NCBI RefSeq assembly: GCF_026072915.1
Contig: NZ_AP025943.1
Coordinates: 496,001 to 560,000, forward strand
Source: Akkermansia biwaensis
GTDB taxonomy: Bacteria; Verrucomicrobiota; Verrucomicrobiia; Verrucomicrobiales; Akkermansiaceae
Length of the DNA: 64,000 bases
Direction of reading: 5' to 3'
Each line of letters starts with the position of its first letter. The stretch's first letter is position 1. Under the pieces are notes generated by a model. That model was not told where the DNA came from. It saw only the letters and a program-made list of their open reading frames with translations, and searched no databases. Of the stretch, positions 9,093 to 18,321 are shown in pieces. The translations under genes were made by a program, and so were the position numbers.

Positions 9093-9739
9093 AGAATCCG
9101 GCTGTCCAGATCAAAAACCTGCCCGGAGGCGGCCGTCAGCACCTCCTGCAGAAACAGGAGAAACGCCGCCGTCTGCTCCGGCGTATTGAACCTGCCCAAA
9201 ACGTGCCGGGACAAAGCCGCCTCCTTCACGCTCTCGCGCAATCCCTCCGTCATATCCGTAAGCAGGAACCCCGGCAAAACCAGATTCACACGGATTCCCT
9301 TCTTCCCCCACTCCCGGGCCAGACTCTTGACAAGGCCTTCCAGAGCTGACTTGGAAGCGGCATACGCCGCCTGGGACGGCGCGGGCCTGTACGCGGCATA
9401 GGAACCGATCATCACGACCTGCCCCTCTCTGCCCTCCCGCAGCATGCCGGCCGCAGCGCAGCGGGCGCACCAGGCGGCCCCCCTGGCATTCACGCCCATC
9501 ACGGCGTCCCATTCATCCTCCGTCTGTTTCAAAAAAGGGCGGTCCTTCGTCACTCCGGCGGCGCACACCGCCAGATCATACGCAGGCCGCCCCGCAAACC
9601 ACTCTTCCACGGCGGAACAGTCCCCCACGTCCAGCTCCGCACGGGAAGGGGCGTCCACTGCCCATCCGGCGGCGGAAAAACGCGCCGCCACGGCGCGGGC
9701 CAGTCCCCCTTTTCCGCCGCTGATAAACACCCTTCCCAT
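9089..9739 (-). CDS. short-chain dehydrogenase/reductase, FabG-like
   Basis: 216 residues, slightly short for the family (about 245). The Rossmann glycine motif is SGGKGGLARA, CAAG replaces the usual NAAG, and the catalytic Ser-Tyr-Lys is present as GSYAAY followed by YAASK. PGFLLTDM fits the substrate loop. It reduces a carbonyl with NAD(P)H, and 3-oxoacyl-ACP is plausible. It lies 18 bases downstream of ispG on the same strand. Since BioF-like and ketoacyl synthase genes lie nearby, it could act in the same acyl-chain pathway, but there is no direct evidence. Confidence 0.75.
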   Translation of the reverse strand: MGRVFISGGKGGLARAVAARFSAAGWAVDAPSRAELDVGDCSAVEEWFAGRPAYDLAVCAAGVTKDRPFLKQTEDEWDAVMGVNARGAAWCARCAAAGMLREGREGQVVMIGSYAAYRPAPSQAAYAASKSALEGLVKSLAREWGKKGIRVNLVLPGFLLTDMTEGLRESVKEAALSRHVLGRFNTPEQTAAFLLFLQEVLTAASGQVFDLDSRIL

Positions 9740-9757
9740 GCCGTGCGGTCTTCCGTA

Positions 9758-11530
9758 TTAAAAACTCTCCCGTTTCGGCTCCACCCAGCGTCCGTACTCC
9801 TTGATGAGGTCCACCAGCCTCTCCACCGCCTCTTCCTCGGGAATATTGAACTTGACGGGGGTATGCTTCACATACAGGTTGATCTTGTTCGGAGCCCCCC
9901 CCACATACCCGAAGTCGGCGTCCGCCATCTCTCCCGGCCCGTTCACGATGCACCCCATCACGGCAATCCTCACCCCCTTCAAATGTTCCGTGGCCTTGCG
10001 GATGCGGTCCGTCGCCTCCTGAATATTGTACAGGGTGCGCCCGCAGGACGGGCAGGAAACGTAATCCGCGCGCGTCAACCGCATCCCGGTGGCCTGCAGG
10101 ATATTAAAGGCCAGGAAGGAAGCCAGCCGCGGATCGGACTCTCCCTGCACCAGCAGAGCGTCCCCAATCCCGTCGCACAGCAGGGAGCCCACATTCCGGG
10201 CGGCCACCAGCGGCACGTCTTCTCCGGAAACGGAACCGGGCGCCAGCGTATCCTTCAGCAAAATCAAATGCCTGTCCTCAATGCGGGAAGCCAGAAGACG
10301 GAACGCGTGCACCGGCTCCATGTCCAGCCCGTTCTTTACAGTCACAATGGACGGCTCCGCCAACTCTTTCAGCGGCTCCAGGTCGGCATTGCTGCGGGGG
10401 TCCACTTCAATGGCGTCCAACTGGCCCAGAGCCAGCTCCGGCATCATGTCGCCCATGGCGCCGCGCTCATCCTGCAGGGCGTAAAAACCGGCATCGGGAA
10501 CCACCACGCGCACGGGCTGTTCCCAGCCCAGGCGAATGCCGTAGCACATGGCCAGGCCGCCCTGCCGCTTGGAAAACTTCAGGGGATCATAACACAACTC
10601 CGGCTCCGGAAACGCGGAGAGGGGATCGTCCGGCCTTTCGGACGGCTGGAACGGATTGGAAAGCCGGTAGGCCACGGGCACCTCGCGCACGGCGTCTTCC
10701 GTCAGGGACACGCGCAGGGTATCGCCAATACCGTCCATCAGCAGGGACCCGATGCCCACCGCACTCTTGATGCGGCCGTCTTCCCCGCCTCCCGCCTCGG
10801 TCACCCCCAGATGGATGGGATAATTCCAGTCCGGACCCAGCGCGTTCATGCGCTCCACCAGCAGGCGGTACGCGGCGATCATCACCTTCACACTGGACGC
10901 CTTCATGGAAAACACCAGGGAATGGTAATCCAGGTCGCGGGCAATCTGCGCAAACTCAATGGCGCTCTCCACCATTCCCTCCGGCGTATCGCCAAAACGG
11001 TTCAAAATGCGGTCGGACAGGGAACCGTGGTTGGAACCGATGCGCATGGCGCGGCCATGTTCCTTGCAGAACAGCACCAGGGGCGTAAACTCCTCCCGCA
11101 CACGGTCCAGTTCCTCTTGGTACTCGGCATCCGTGTACTCGCGCACCTCGAACTTCTTCTTGTCGATGAAATTGCCGGGATTAATGCGGATCTTCTCCAC
11201 CCATTTGGCGGCCTCCATCGCGGCGTCCGGCTTGAAATGAATATCCGCCACCAGCGGCACATGGCAGCCTGCAGCGCGCAATTCGCGGGAAATATTCTCC
11301 AGATTGGCCGCATACGCCTTCGTCTGGGCGGTCAGCCGGATAATCTCGCAGCCGGCGGCGGCCAGCTCCAGGGCCTCCTTCACGCAGGCATCCGTATCCC
11401 GCGTGTCGGACGTCAGCATGGACTGGACGCGGATGGGATTGGCGCCGCCAACCCCCACATTGCCCACCATGACCTCGCGGGTCACGCGGCGCGTGTATCG
11501 ATAGGGACTCGGACAATAGGAAGACTGCAT
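9758..11530 (-). CDS. ispG: 4-hydroxy-3-methylbut-2-enyl diphosphate synthase, long form
   Basis: 590 residues. Converts 2-C-methyl-D-erythritol 2,4-cyclodiphosphate to HMBPP in the MEP isoprenoid pathway, with a [4Fe-4S] cluster. The N-terminus has IRVQSMLTSDTRDT and the C-terminal cluster domain has SCPSCGRTLYNIQ and MGCIVNGPGEMADADFG with the cysteines and catalytic-region glutamate. At 590 residues it is much longer than the E. coli type (about 370) and carries the central extra domain found in plant, chlamydial and Bacteroidetes-type enzymes. ATG at 11530 is preceded by a normal intergenic region. The SDR gene follows closely. Confidence 0.95.
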   Translation of the reverse strand: MQSSYCPSPYRYTRRVTREVMVGNVGVGGANPIRVQSMLTSDTRDTDACVKEALELAAAGCEIIRLTAQTKAYAANLENISRELRAAGCHVPLVADIHFKPDAAMEAAKWVEKIRINPGNFIDKKKFEVREYTDAEYQEELDRVREEFTPLVLFCKEHGRAMRIGSNHGSLSDRILNRFGDTPEGMVESAIEFAQIARDLDYHSLVFSMKASSVKVMIAAYRLLVERMNALGPDWNYPIHLGVTEAGGGEDGRIKSAVGIGSLLMDGIGDTLRVSLTEDAVREVPVAYRLSNPFQPSERPDDPLSAFPEPELCYDPLKFSKRQGGLAMCYGIRLGWEQPVRVVVPDAGFYALQDERGAMGDMMPELALGQLDAIEVDPRSNADLEPLKELAEPSIVTVKNGLDMEPVHAFRLLASRIEDRHLILLKDTLAPGSVSGEDVPLVAARNVGSLLCDGIGDALLVQGESDPRLASFLAFNILQATGMRLTRADYVSCPSCGRTLYNIQEATDRIRKATEHLKGVRIAVMGCIVNGPGEMADADFGYVGGAPNKINLYVKHTPVKFNIPEEEAVERLVDLIKEYGRWVEPKRESF

Positions 11531-11671
11531 AACGCCACTCTACCCGGCCACGCTCCGCTGTCAACCATCCTTCAAAAGCGCAAAGCCTTTTCACGCCACG
11601 CGGCAGGGCAGGACACCGCGACGTCCTGCGCCTGTCCCGCCCGGCGCGGCACGCCCCGTTTCCTGAAAAAA

Positions 11672-12622
11672 CTACCGTTCAACCCTCCTCCTGGCCATTT
11701 CACAGGCATAAGACCTCCCCAACTCCTGCGCATGTCTCCGGGCCCAGGAGGAAAGCCGGGAAAAACCGGCCGGAACGGCTCCTTCAACATACAGCCTGTC
11801 CTCCATCAATCCACGTATCTCGTCCCTTGTCAGCATCACATCGCGATGGAACGCCCCCATCACCCTGGCGGCGGCAAAGGCGCACCAGGGGGGAACGGAC
11901 AAAACCGGCCTTTTGACGCCTATCGCTTCCCCCAGCATGGCAAACAGGCCGCGGAACGTATAGGCCTCCGGCCCTACCGCCTCAATAACCCTGTTTTCCC
12001 CGCCTTCCGCCATCGCCTCCCGGACGGCCAGAGCCGCCAAATCCTCCACGTGGATCGGTTGAAGACGGTACTCCCCATTCTCCGGAATGCCCACTACCGG
12101 AAAATTCCTCAGAACCCAGGCCATATTATTAATCAGGATATCTTCCCCCGGCCGTTCGCCGAACAAGACGGCCGGACGCAAGACGGAATACGGAATATCC
12201 TGACTTTCCAGCATGCGTTCCAACTCCGCCTTCCCTCGGAAATAGCTCAGGCTGCTGTCCCTGTCGGGATGGGTGATGCTGATATGCACGATCCTTTCCA
12301 CTCCGGCCTTGGCGGCGGCCTCGAACAACACTCTTGTATGCTCCACAGCCTCCGCATGGGAAAACCACCGGGAATTAAACCGCACCCAGTACGTATTGAT
12401 CAGGGCGCGGCATCCCCTCATGCTCTCCGCCAAGGCGACGGGATCATCCCAGCACAGGGGAGACAGCCGCCATCCATCCGGATTGGGCTTCCCCACGGAA
12501 TTGGTCAGCCCGACAATCCCCACGCCCCGGTTCACAAGCTTCCGGGCCATATAACGCCCGCTGTACCCCAGGACGCCGGTCACGGCAACCCTGTCCGGAC
12601 ATTCACACACATTCGTTTTCAT
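11672..12622 (-). CDS. NAD(P)-binding epimerase/NmrA-like reductase
   Basis: 316 residues. Atypical or extended SDR with glycine motif VTGVLGYSGRYMA and a YFRGK (Y-x3-K) pair; RPAVLFGERPGEDIL matches the R-P-x-x-x-x-G block of NAD-dependent epimerases and of NDUFA9-like or NmrA proteins. The C-terminal half resembles the part that binds ubiquinone or another hydrophobic ligand in these proteins. It lies 92 bases downstream of a GbsR-type regulator on the same strand, and a partial copy of the regulator's candidate operator lies between them. It could be a redox-sensing protein or a small-molecule reductase; substrate unknown. Confidence 0.72.
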   Translation of the reverse strand: MKTNVCECPDRVAVTGVLGYSGRYMARKLVNRGVGIVGLTNSVGKPNPDGWRLSPLCWDDPVALAESMRGCRALINTYWVRFNSRWFSHAEAVEHTRVLFEAAAKAGVERIVHISITHPDRDSSLSYFRGKAELERMLESQDIPYSVLRPAVLFGERPGEDILINNMAWVLRNFPVVGIPENGEYRLQPIHVEDLAALAVREAMAEGGENRVIEAVGPEAYTFRGLFAMLGEAIGVKRPVLSVPPWCAFAAARVMGAFHRDVMLTRDEIRGLMEDRLYVEGAVPAGFSRLSSWARRHAQELGRSYACEMARRRVER

Positions 12623-12634
12623 TTTATTTCTCTA

Positions 12635-12661
12635 TTTTCCATGATTACAGAAACTTCAGAA
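12635..12661. promoter_or_regulatory. candidate partial operator upstream of the reductase
   Basis: The stretch between the regulator stop and the reductase start contains ATTACAGAAA, the reverse complement of TTTCTGTAAT, which forms part of the palindrome at 13243-13264, followed by CTTCAGAA. A TTTTC lies 8-9 bases upstream as a weak opposite arm. The shared half-sites suggest that the same regulator binds before both genes. Confidence 0.35.
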
Positions 12662-12714
12662 CACCATCATGCCTTTCACTCTTTCTTCAACCATATCTCC
12701 GGGCGGCTCTTCCT

Positions 12715-13236
12715 TTACTTCCTGGCTACCCAGTCCAGCACCTTTCCTCCCATCTTCAGCGCTTTCTTAATCAGGGAAGGCGGGCATGAAGCGGCCTTGT
12801 CCGCAAAAGAACAGCCCAACTGCAATATCTCCTGCATGGCCTCCAGCCTGCCTTCCTGAAACTCGTTCCGTGCCTTCCGGGCTTTTTCCAGACATTCGCC
12901 GACCGTTCTCAAGGCGCCCTCGGCCTCCCTCTTCTTGCGCTCCTTCATGATGGCCCTGGCCATCTCCCACACATCGGCCTGCACACGGTAATAGGACTTC
13001 CTGTCTCCCATCCTGCTTTCCCGGAACACCAGCTCCCATCCTTCCAGCTCTTTCAGCGCTGTGGAAACATTGGAACGCGCCATGGACAAAGCCTCGCACA
13101 AATCATCGGCGCTCAGGGCCTCCTCGCTCAAATACAAAAACGCATGAACCGCCGCTACGGACCGGCTGACGCCCCATCTGGCGCCCATCTCCCCCCATTG
13201 CTCCACAAAAGCTCTCTGCACGTCGTCCAAAACCAT
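12715..13236 (-). CDS. GbsR/MarR-family transcriptional regulator
   Basis: 173 residues from ATG at 13236; upstream in-frame codons overlap the palindrome and are unlikely to be translated. A winged-helix domain is visible at about residues 20-95, with LSADDLCEALSMARSNVSTALKELEGW as helix-turn-helix and MGDRKSYYR as the wing. A basic, Glu-rich helical C-terminus (MKERKKREAEGALRTVGECL) probably dimerises. This is the architecture of the GbsR group (COG1510), which often controls transport or redox genes. It sits directly upstream of the NAD(P)-binding protein gene and is probably cotranscribed with it, with autoregulation through the palindrome next to its start. Confidence 0.75.
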   Translation of the reverse strand: MVLDDVQRAFVEQWGEMGARWGVSRSVAAVHAFLYLSEEALSADDLCEALSMARSNVSTALKELEGWELVFRESRMGDRKSYYRVQADVWEMARAIMKERKKREAEGALRTVGECLEKARKARNEFQEGRLEAMQEILQLGCSFADKAASCPPSLIKKALKMGGKVLDWVARK

Positions 13237-13242
13237 GACTCT

Positions 13243-13264
13243 ATTTTCTGTAATTTCAGAAAAT
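13243..13264. promoter_or_regulatory. palindromic operator candidate, autoregulatory
   Basis: An inverted repeat with perfect 8-bp arms ATTTTCTG and CAGAAAAT separated by TAATTT lies six bases upstream of the regulator's ATG. Size and symmetry fit a site for a dimeric MarR/GbsR winged-helix protein, and half-sites recur upstream of the next gene. Confidence 0.6.
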
Positions 13265-13346
13265 ACGCAAGACAAAAAAATCCCTTCTCATTTTCCTACC
13301 TCCCCTTTTGGAAAAAACTCCCGGAAACCACCGCACGCCTGCACCG

Positions 13347-15938
13347 TCACAGCAGGGACTGCACGGCGAACAAAACGACGGACCCGACATAAACGGCCAG
13401 CATCAGACAAGCGCAGCAAAACAGGAACAGGCGGTAACCGCAAGCCAGCACGGCCCTTCTCAACGGCGCTTCCGGATGCCGACGCGCCCACCCGGCATAC
13501 AGCAAAAGGAACAGGGCCGCCACAGCGGACACCACCAATGTTTCCTTCAGCAAAGGGGGAAAATAATCAAACACCACCCGGTTCCGTCCAGGTTCCAAAC
13601 GCACCGCCATCAACTCCCCAACCTTCTCCACAGGCACGGAAACCCCGTTGCGGACGGCGCTCCATCCCCTGTCATATACCACCGGAATCATCAGGGCCTC
13701 CCCTGCCCCGGCGGCAAGGCCCACCTCCACGTGGCCGCCTCTCCCCCGTTCCTCCATCCTGCGGGGGGAGGAACCTTCCGGAAATGCGGGCAAATCCCAT
13801 TCCCCCTGCTGTGCGGCGGCCACGATCATGGGGCACTCCACCAGCCGCCGCATCACCCCGGTTACCAGGGTTTCCCCGCCGGTTACGGCGGATTTCAATT
13901 CCAGAGTTCCGTTGTAAGTCCTCCCTTTCCAGCCGGGCTTCTTCTGCGCTTCCGCCATCACGGGGACCTCCCGCCCGTCCACCTTCAATTCATCCGTATC
14001 CGTCAGGGGAAAGCCGTACACGTCCCCGTCTCGCTCCGGAATCCTCATGCTGTAGGCATTCCCGCATACTTCCGTCCGCGCCTCCGCAGGAACGTACAGC
14101 GGACTCTTGCCGGAAGGGAACAGCCGCGCGTACAATACATTGAGATTCTCGAAAACGGAAGCCTTGTCGTCAAGCTCCAGTCCCAGGGCGCTTTCAGGCA
14201 CCACCCGCCCCCATTGCGCGCCCGGCAGGCGGTACAAATACATGCCGTCGCGGGACAGGACATCTTCCATGCCTTCCACGGGACGGGACGCCAGCACGAA
14301 CCCGTGCCCCAGCAAAAGGTCGGAAAACAGGGTTCCCCCCTGTCCATAAGTGCGCGTAAACTCGTCCCGGTATCCCAGGTTCTTCAGAAAACGGAAATGG
14401 GCGATGCTCGTCGTGTGCCGGAAATTGCTGATGGAGGGAATGTTCCCCAGGCAGGCGGAATTGTCCACCATCACCCTGTCCCGGTCCTTCACGCGCAAAA
14501 GCCCCTGATACCCGTGCATCTGCCGCGCCAGCCACTCCGCATTCAGGCACTGCACGGCGGCCTTTTCCTCATCCCCCTTCTTCCAGAAAGCGGCAGCTCC
14601 CACGGGCAGCCCTAGCAGCAGCACGGCGGCAATGCCGCCCATCAGCCTCCTGCCTTCCGCATGCTTCCAGATCAACCAGGCGCACAGGAAAAACAGCAGC
14701 AGAAGCAGGCGGACGGCAACATCCATCTCCGCCACGTGCAGAACAACCGTGGAAACGGCAAACGCCGCGGCGGGCAATCCCAGACAAAGCGGCCATCCGA
14801 ATCTCCGGCCCTGCGGCACGGGCAGCCGATCTCCTGCCAGAATCCAGGCGCAGAACGCCGCCACCACCAGTCCGGGAATAAAGCCGAACCGGACGGGAAA
14901 ATCCACGTAGCTCCACAAATGGGCGGCGCGGTGGAAAGGCTCCACGAACGCCGGAAGAATGGAAGCCGCCAAAAGAAGGGCAAACAGGCGCACGCACCTG
15001 TCCGGAGGCGCGGACTCCCTTCGTCTCCGCACCAGGAACAGGACTGCCAGGGCGGCCGGAGCCATCCCCGGCAGGCAGGAATACAGGCGTTCCAGGAACT
15101 TGGGAGGATCAAACGGCCACAGCAGCTCGGAAAACAAGGGAGCCGTCATGAACAGGGACCTCATGGAATCCCGGCTCATCTCCATCATCGGCAGCCAGTA
15201 ATAACTGGTAACCAGCGTCACCGCCGCCGTGTACCAGAAAACGCGGGCCAGAATCATGCGCCGCTCTTCCGTCCCCTTCAACGGCAGCGTATAGGCCCAC
15301 GCAAACAGCCACCCGACCACCACGGCCATGAAAGCGCTGTACAGGGAGGTAGCCAGCAGGAACAGCCCCACGGCATACAGCCAGCCCCGGCCGCCGTTCA
15401 CCAGGCGGTACAGCCCCAGCGCAAACAGCGGAAACATGGCGGCATGGTCCAGAAACTGCATGAAGCCGTACTTGGTCTGGAAAAATCCCCCCAAGGCGTA
15501 CCCGGCGGTCAAAAGCACGGTCCACCCCACGGACAGGGATGGAAACACGCGCCTCAGGAACCAGGAAGCCGTCAGGCAAATGCAGACCACGTCCGCCAGC
15601 ATCACCCAGACCATGTCCCTCAGCAGGAAGGAATCCCCCATCGCCACGGCAATCCAGGAGGAGGGGACCAAAAGCTGATGAGGCAGGGAGGGGCTCACCC
15701 GGATGCCGCACCCCGCATTGATATCATAAAAAAAAGAGCCGTCACACGCTCCGGACATCAGAGCGGAGGCATAATACTTCAGGGCCGGATACACCATCTG
15801 CCCGTTGTCCATGTACTCCAGAAAATGGCCTCCGAACGGCCAGACGCCCCTGAGGGCCAGAAACAGGCACGCCGCCAGAAGGGCAAACCCTGCGGACGCC
15901 AGCGACGTCAATACCGGACGTGAAGAGGCGGAAACCAT
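13347..15938 (-). CDS. YfhO-family polytopic membrane protein
   Basis: About 863 residues from ATG at 15938. The first two thirds alternate about a dozen hydrophobic segments, the central-to-late part is a soluble domain (about 470-800), and a final pair of hydrophobic segments closes the protein. The N-terminal loop with YMDNGQMVYPALKYYASAL and the C-terminal RNRVVFDYFPP are typical of YfhO/DUF6044-type proteins, related to GT-C glycosyltransferases and thought to act in glycosylation of envelope polymers. The start lies seven bases after the folP stop, so the two are probably translationally linked. The exact sugar-transfer role is inferred from the family. Confidence 0.75.
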   Translation of the reverse strand: MVSASSRPVLTSLASAGFALLAACLFLALRGVWPFGGHFLEYMDNGQMVYPALKYYASALMSGACDGSFFYDINAGCGIRVSPSLPHQLLVPSSWIAVAMGDSFLLRDMVWVMLADVVCICLTASWFLRRVFPSLSVGWTVLLTAGYALGGFFQTKYGFMQFLDHAAMFPLFALGLYRLVNGGRGWLYAVGLFLLATSLYSAFMAVVVGWLFAWAYTLPLKGTEERRMILARVFWYTAAVTLVTSYYWLPMMEMSRDSMRSLFMTAPLFSELLWPFDPPKFLERLYSCLPGMAPAALAVLFLVRRRRESAPPDRCVRLFALLLAASILPAFVEPFHRAAHLWSYVDFPVRFGFIPGLVVAAFCAWILAGDRLPVPQGRRFGWPLCLGLPAAAFAVSTVVLHVAEMDVAVRLLLLLFFLCAWLIWKHAEGRRLMGGIAAVLLLGLPVGAAAFWKKGDEEKAAVQCLNAEWLARQMHGYQGLLRVKDRDRVMVDNSACLGNIPSISNFRHTTSIAHFRFLKNLGYRDEFTRTYGQGGTLFSDLLLGHGFVLASRPVEGMEDVLSRDGMYLYRLPGAQWGRVVPESALGLELDDKASVFENLNVLYARLFPSGKSPLYVPAEARTEVCGNAYSMRIPERDGDVYGFPLTDTDELKVDGREVPVMAEAQKKPGWKGRTYNGTLELKSAVTGGETLVTGVMRRLVECPMIVAAAQQGEWDLPAFPEGSSPRRMEERGRGGHVEVGLAAGAGEALMIPVVYDRGWSAVRNGVSVPVEKVGELMAVRLEPGRNRVVFDYFPPLLKETLVVSAVAALFLLLYAGWARRHPEAPLRRAVLACGYRLFLFCCACLMLAVYVGSVVLFAVQSLL

Positions 15939-15945
15939 GGAATGT

Positions 15946-16785
15946 TCAGCGTACAAACGGTTCGGCGGCCTGGACCAGCCGCAGCGCGCGGGAGCTCTCT
16001 TCCACATCATGAACGCGGTGGATTTGCGCGCCGTGCAAATGCCCCCATACCGTCATCACCGCCGTACTCAGCGGCTCACGCCCCGCATCCGTTCCTCCCA
16101 GAATGGCGCCCAGCATGCGCTTGCGGGAAAGGCCCAGCAACACCGGACGTCCCGCCACATGTAGCTGGTCCATATTGGAAAGAAGAGTCAGGTTATGGTT
16201 CAGCGTCTTGCCGAAGCCGATGCCGGGGTCCCAGCAGACCTGTTCCGGCAAAAGCCCCTTTCCCAGCAGAAAATCATACCGTTCCTCAAAATAGCGATGC
16301 ACCTCCTCCAGAACATCCCCGTACGCGGGCGCGTCCTGCATCGTCTCCGGGCGCCCCTGCATGTGCATCACCACCACGCCGCAGCGCGCCTGCGCGCACA
16401 ACTCCGCCATGCCGGGGTCCGACAGGCCGGAAATATCATTGATCACGTCCGCCCCCGCCTCCAGCACCGCGGCCGCCACGGCGGCATGGCGCGTATCCAC
16501 GGAAATCACGGCCTCCGACCGCTTCCGGAGCTCCCGTACCACGGGCAGCACGCGGGCCAGCTCCTCATCCGCGGAAACCTCCGCCGCTCCCGGACGGGTG
16601 GACTCGCCCCCTATGTCCAGAATAACGGCGCCCTGCCGTTCCAGCTCCTCCGCATGGCCAAGGGCCTCTTCCAGCGCATAAAAACGGCCTCCGTCGGAAA
16701 AGGAATCCGGAGTAACATTCACAATCCCCATCAGCACGCCGCCGCGCTCTACGTTCAACTCATGTCGCCTTACGAGCCAATTCAT
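15946..16785 (-). CDS. folP: dihydropteroate synthase
   Basis: 279 residues, the usual length. Joins p-aminobenzoate to 7,8-dihydropterin pyrophosphate in folate synthesis. Diagnostic blocks: MGIVNVTPDSFSDGG, DIGGESTRPGA, SVDTRHAAV, DVINDISG, VVMHMQGRPETMQ, DPGIGFGKT and GLSRKRML. All pterin- and phosphate-binding regions appear intact, which predicts an active, sulfonamide-target enzyme. The YfhO-type gene follows on the same strand. Confidence 0.96.
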   Translation of the reverse strand: MNWLVRRHELNVERGGVLMGIVNVTPDSFSDGGRFYALEEALGHAEELERQGAVILDIGGESTRPGAAEVSADEELARVLPVVRELRKRSEAVISVDTRHAAVAAAVLEAGADVINDISGLSDPGMAELCAQARCGVVVMHMQGRPETMQDAPAYGDVLEEVHRYFEERYDFLLGKGLLPEQVCWDPGIGFGKTLNHNLTLLSNMDQLHVAGRPVLLGLSRKRMLGAILGGTDAGREPLSTAVMTVWGHLHGAQIHRVHDVEESSRALRLVQAAEPFVR

Positions 16786-16849
16786 TTAATTACGTTCTTG
16801 TCAAAGGCACTATACATCACTTTAATAAGTCAGAAACACTTTTTTCATC

Positions 16850-17365
16850 ATGAAAACATCGCCCCTGCTTTTCATCGTCCCGCTGGCCCTGGCGGCTTCC
16901 GTCCTTCAGGCCGCGCCGGACGAATTCAAGATACGGGAACCCTCTTCCTCCCGCCTGGTCAAGCATGAGGACGGTTCGCGCAGCTATTTTGAAAGAACCT
17001 CCAACGGCCAGGGCATGCGGAAGCGCACCTACAACGTCAACAACGTCCTTGTCTCCGTCACCTACTATTCCCGCGGGAAATTCGGACAACTCACGTCCTG
17101 CCTGATCTATGACGGCAAGAAAAATGAACTGTTCAACGTAAGCTACGGCTACAACCAATACGCCGAGCTGGTGGAAGAACGCATGTTCGACTCCAAGACC
17201 AAGGAACTCGTCCGCCGCTTCCTGTACAGGTACGACGCCCAGGGAAACCGAAGCAAACCCATCTGCATCACGCTGGTCAAGAACAAGAACCTTGAAATCC
17301 ACAGTGGCCCTTCCGCTCCGGAAAAAGACCCCTTTGCCGACGATTTCAAGCCGCGGAACAGATAA
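16850..17365 (+). CDS. small secreted hypothetical protein
   Basis: 171 residues with a typical signal peptide (MKTSPLLFIVPLALAASV, cleavage probably after LQAA). The mature part is rich in Tyr/Arg/Asn strands such as YNVNNVLVSVTYYSRGKFGQ and FLYRYDAQGNRSKP, the latter resembling a single YD/RHS-like beta motif. Probably periplasmic or surface-located. No catalytic motif is recognised. It is divergent from folP and is followed by a strong terminator shared with the convergent pssA gene. Confidence 0.65.
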   Translation: MKTSPLLFIVPLALAASVLQAAPDEFKIREPSSSRLVKHEDGSRSYFERTSNGQGMRKRTYNVNNVLVSVTYYSRGKFGQLTSCLIYDGKKNELFNVSYGYNQYAELVEERMFDSKTKELVRRFLYRYDAQGNRSKPICITLVKNKNLEIHSGPSAPEKDPFADDFKPRNR

Positions 17366-17404
17366 CCCGGATTTCCATCAGCGGGAAAACATTTCCCCCT
17401 CACT

Positions 17405-17442
17405 CCGGCCGCCCGTCTTCACGATGCGCGGCCGGTTTTCTT
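17405..17442. terminator. rho-independent terminator between convergent genes
   Basis: Perfect 8-bp stem CCGGCCGC/GCGGCCGG with a 15-base loop, followed on the plus strand by TTTTCTTTT. It ends the transcript of the secreted protein gene. Confidence 0.75.
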
Positions 17443-17462
17443 TTCACGGGAAATTCCTGCCT

Positions 17463-18287
17463 TTACTCCTCGTCATTGGCTTCCAGCCTGCGCCGCCAGC
17501 GGCGGTCTATCCAGGGGCGGACAAGCCCGTACAGCAGGTAAATGGAGAAAATCACCGCGGGCATCACCCACGGAAACTTGAAAATGCAGATCACCGTCAG
17601 AACAATGAACACGATCGCGTACATCGTGCCGCGGGTGCGCATGTTGATATGCTTGAAGCTGGGATAAATCACCCGGCTCATCATCAGCACGGAAACGCCC
17701 GCCATCGCCAGGGCGATCACGTACTTGAACGCTCCCAGGTCCATGGACCCGTCTGGAGCCCTTCCCGCCAGATACATCACCAGGTACATGGTGGAAACCA
17801 CGGCTCCGGCCGCCATCGGAACGGGAAGCCCTACAAAATCGCTGCTCTGCCCCTCCTTGCGGGGGGCCGAAGCCATGCAGTTGAAGCGCGCCAGCCGCAA
17901 GGCGGCGCACAGCAGGTACAGGATGCCGATGCCCCAGCCCACTTCCGGCGGGGAAAGCTGGAACAACACCGCCTTGGCCACCAGCAGGGCCGGAGCGATG
18001 CCGAAGGAGACGATGTCCGCCAGGGAATCGAACTCCCTGCCGAACGGGCCGTCCTGCCCGCGCATGCGCGCAATCCGGCCGTCAAACAAGTCGAACAGGC
18101 ACGCCGCGAAAATCAGGAACGTGGCATTTTGATAATAGGCAAAGGCCGCCACGGCGTCGCTGTCCGCCTGGTTGATCCCCTCAAAAATCGTCAGAATGGC
18201 GAAAAATCCGCACACCAGGTTCCCTGCCGTGAACAGGTTCGGCAAAATGGGAATCTCGGGTTCGTCCGGAAAAATCTTCTTGTCCAT
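17463..18287 (-). CDS. pssA: CDP-diacylglycerol-serine O-phosphatidyltransferase
   Basis: 274 residues, multi-spanning membrane protein. The CDP-alcohol phosphotransferase signature D-x2-DG-x2-AR-x8-G-x3-D-x3-D is present as DLFDGRIARMRG followed by GREFDSLAD. Preceding LPNLFTAGNLVCGFFAI and a C-terminal run of hydrophobic segments are typical of the integral-membrane (type II) PssA. Makes phosphatidylserine, the precursor of phosphatidylethanolamine, at the inner membrane. It starts 34 bases after the alaS stop and may be cotranscribed with it. Confidence 0.9.
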   Translation of the reverse strand: MDKKIFPDEPEIPILPNLFTAGNLVCGFFAILTIFEGINQADSDAVAAFAYYQNATFLIFAACLFDLFDGRIARMRGQDGPFGREFDSLADIVSFGIAPALLVAKAVLFQLSPPEVGWGIGILYLLCAALRLARFNCMASAPRKEGQSSDFVGLPVPMAAGAVVSTMYLVMYLAGRAPDGSMDLGAFKYVIALAMAGVSVLMMSRVIYPSFKHINMRTRGTMYAIVFIVLTVICIFKFPWVMPAVIFSIYLLYGLVRPWIDRRWRRRLEANDEE

Positions 18288-18321
18288 GATCGGCTTCTTT
18301 ACTGGAGCGGCCCCTCAAGGC

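Noticed and set aside
9895-9902. G8 run in ispG as a phase-variation site
   Set aside because: The gene is essential for isoprenoids and the frame is intact; the run reflects Gly codons in a GC-rich genome.
9743-12859. 1038-codon plus-strand open frame
   Set aside because: Runs antisense through ispG and the reductase, with a composition typical of a shadow frame.
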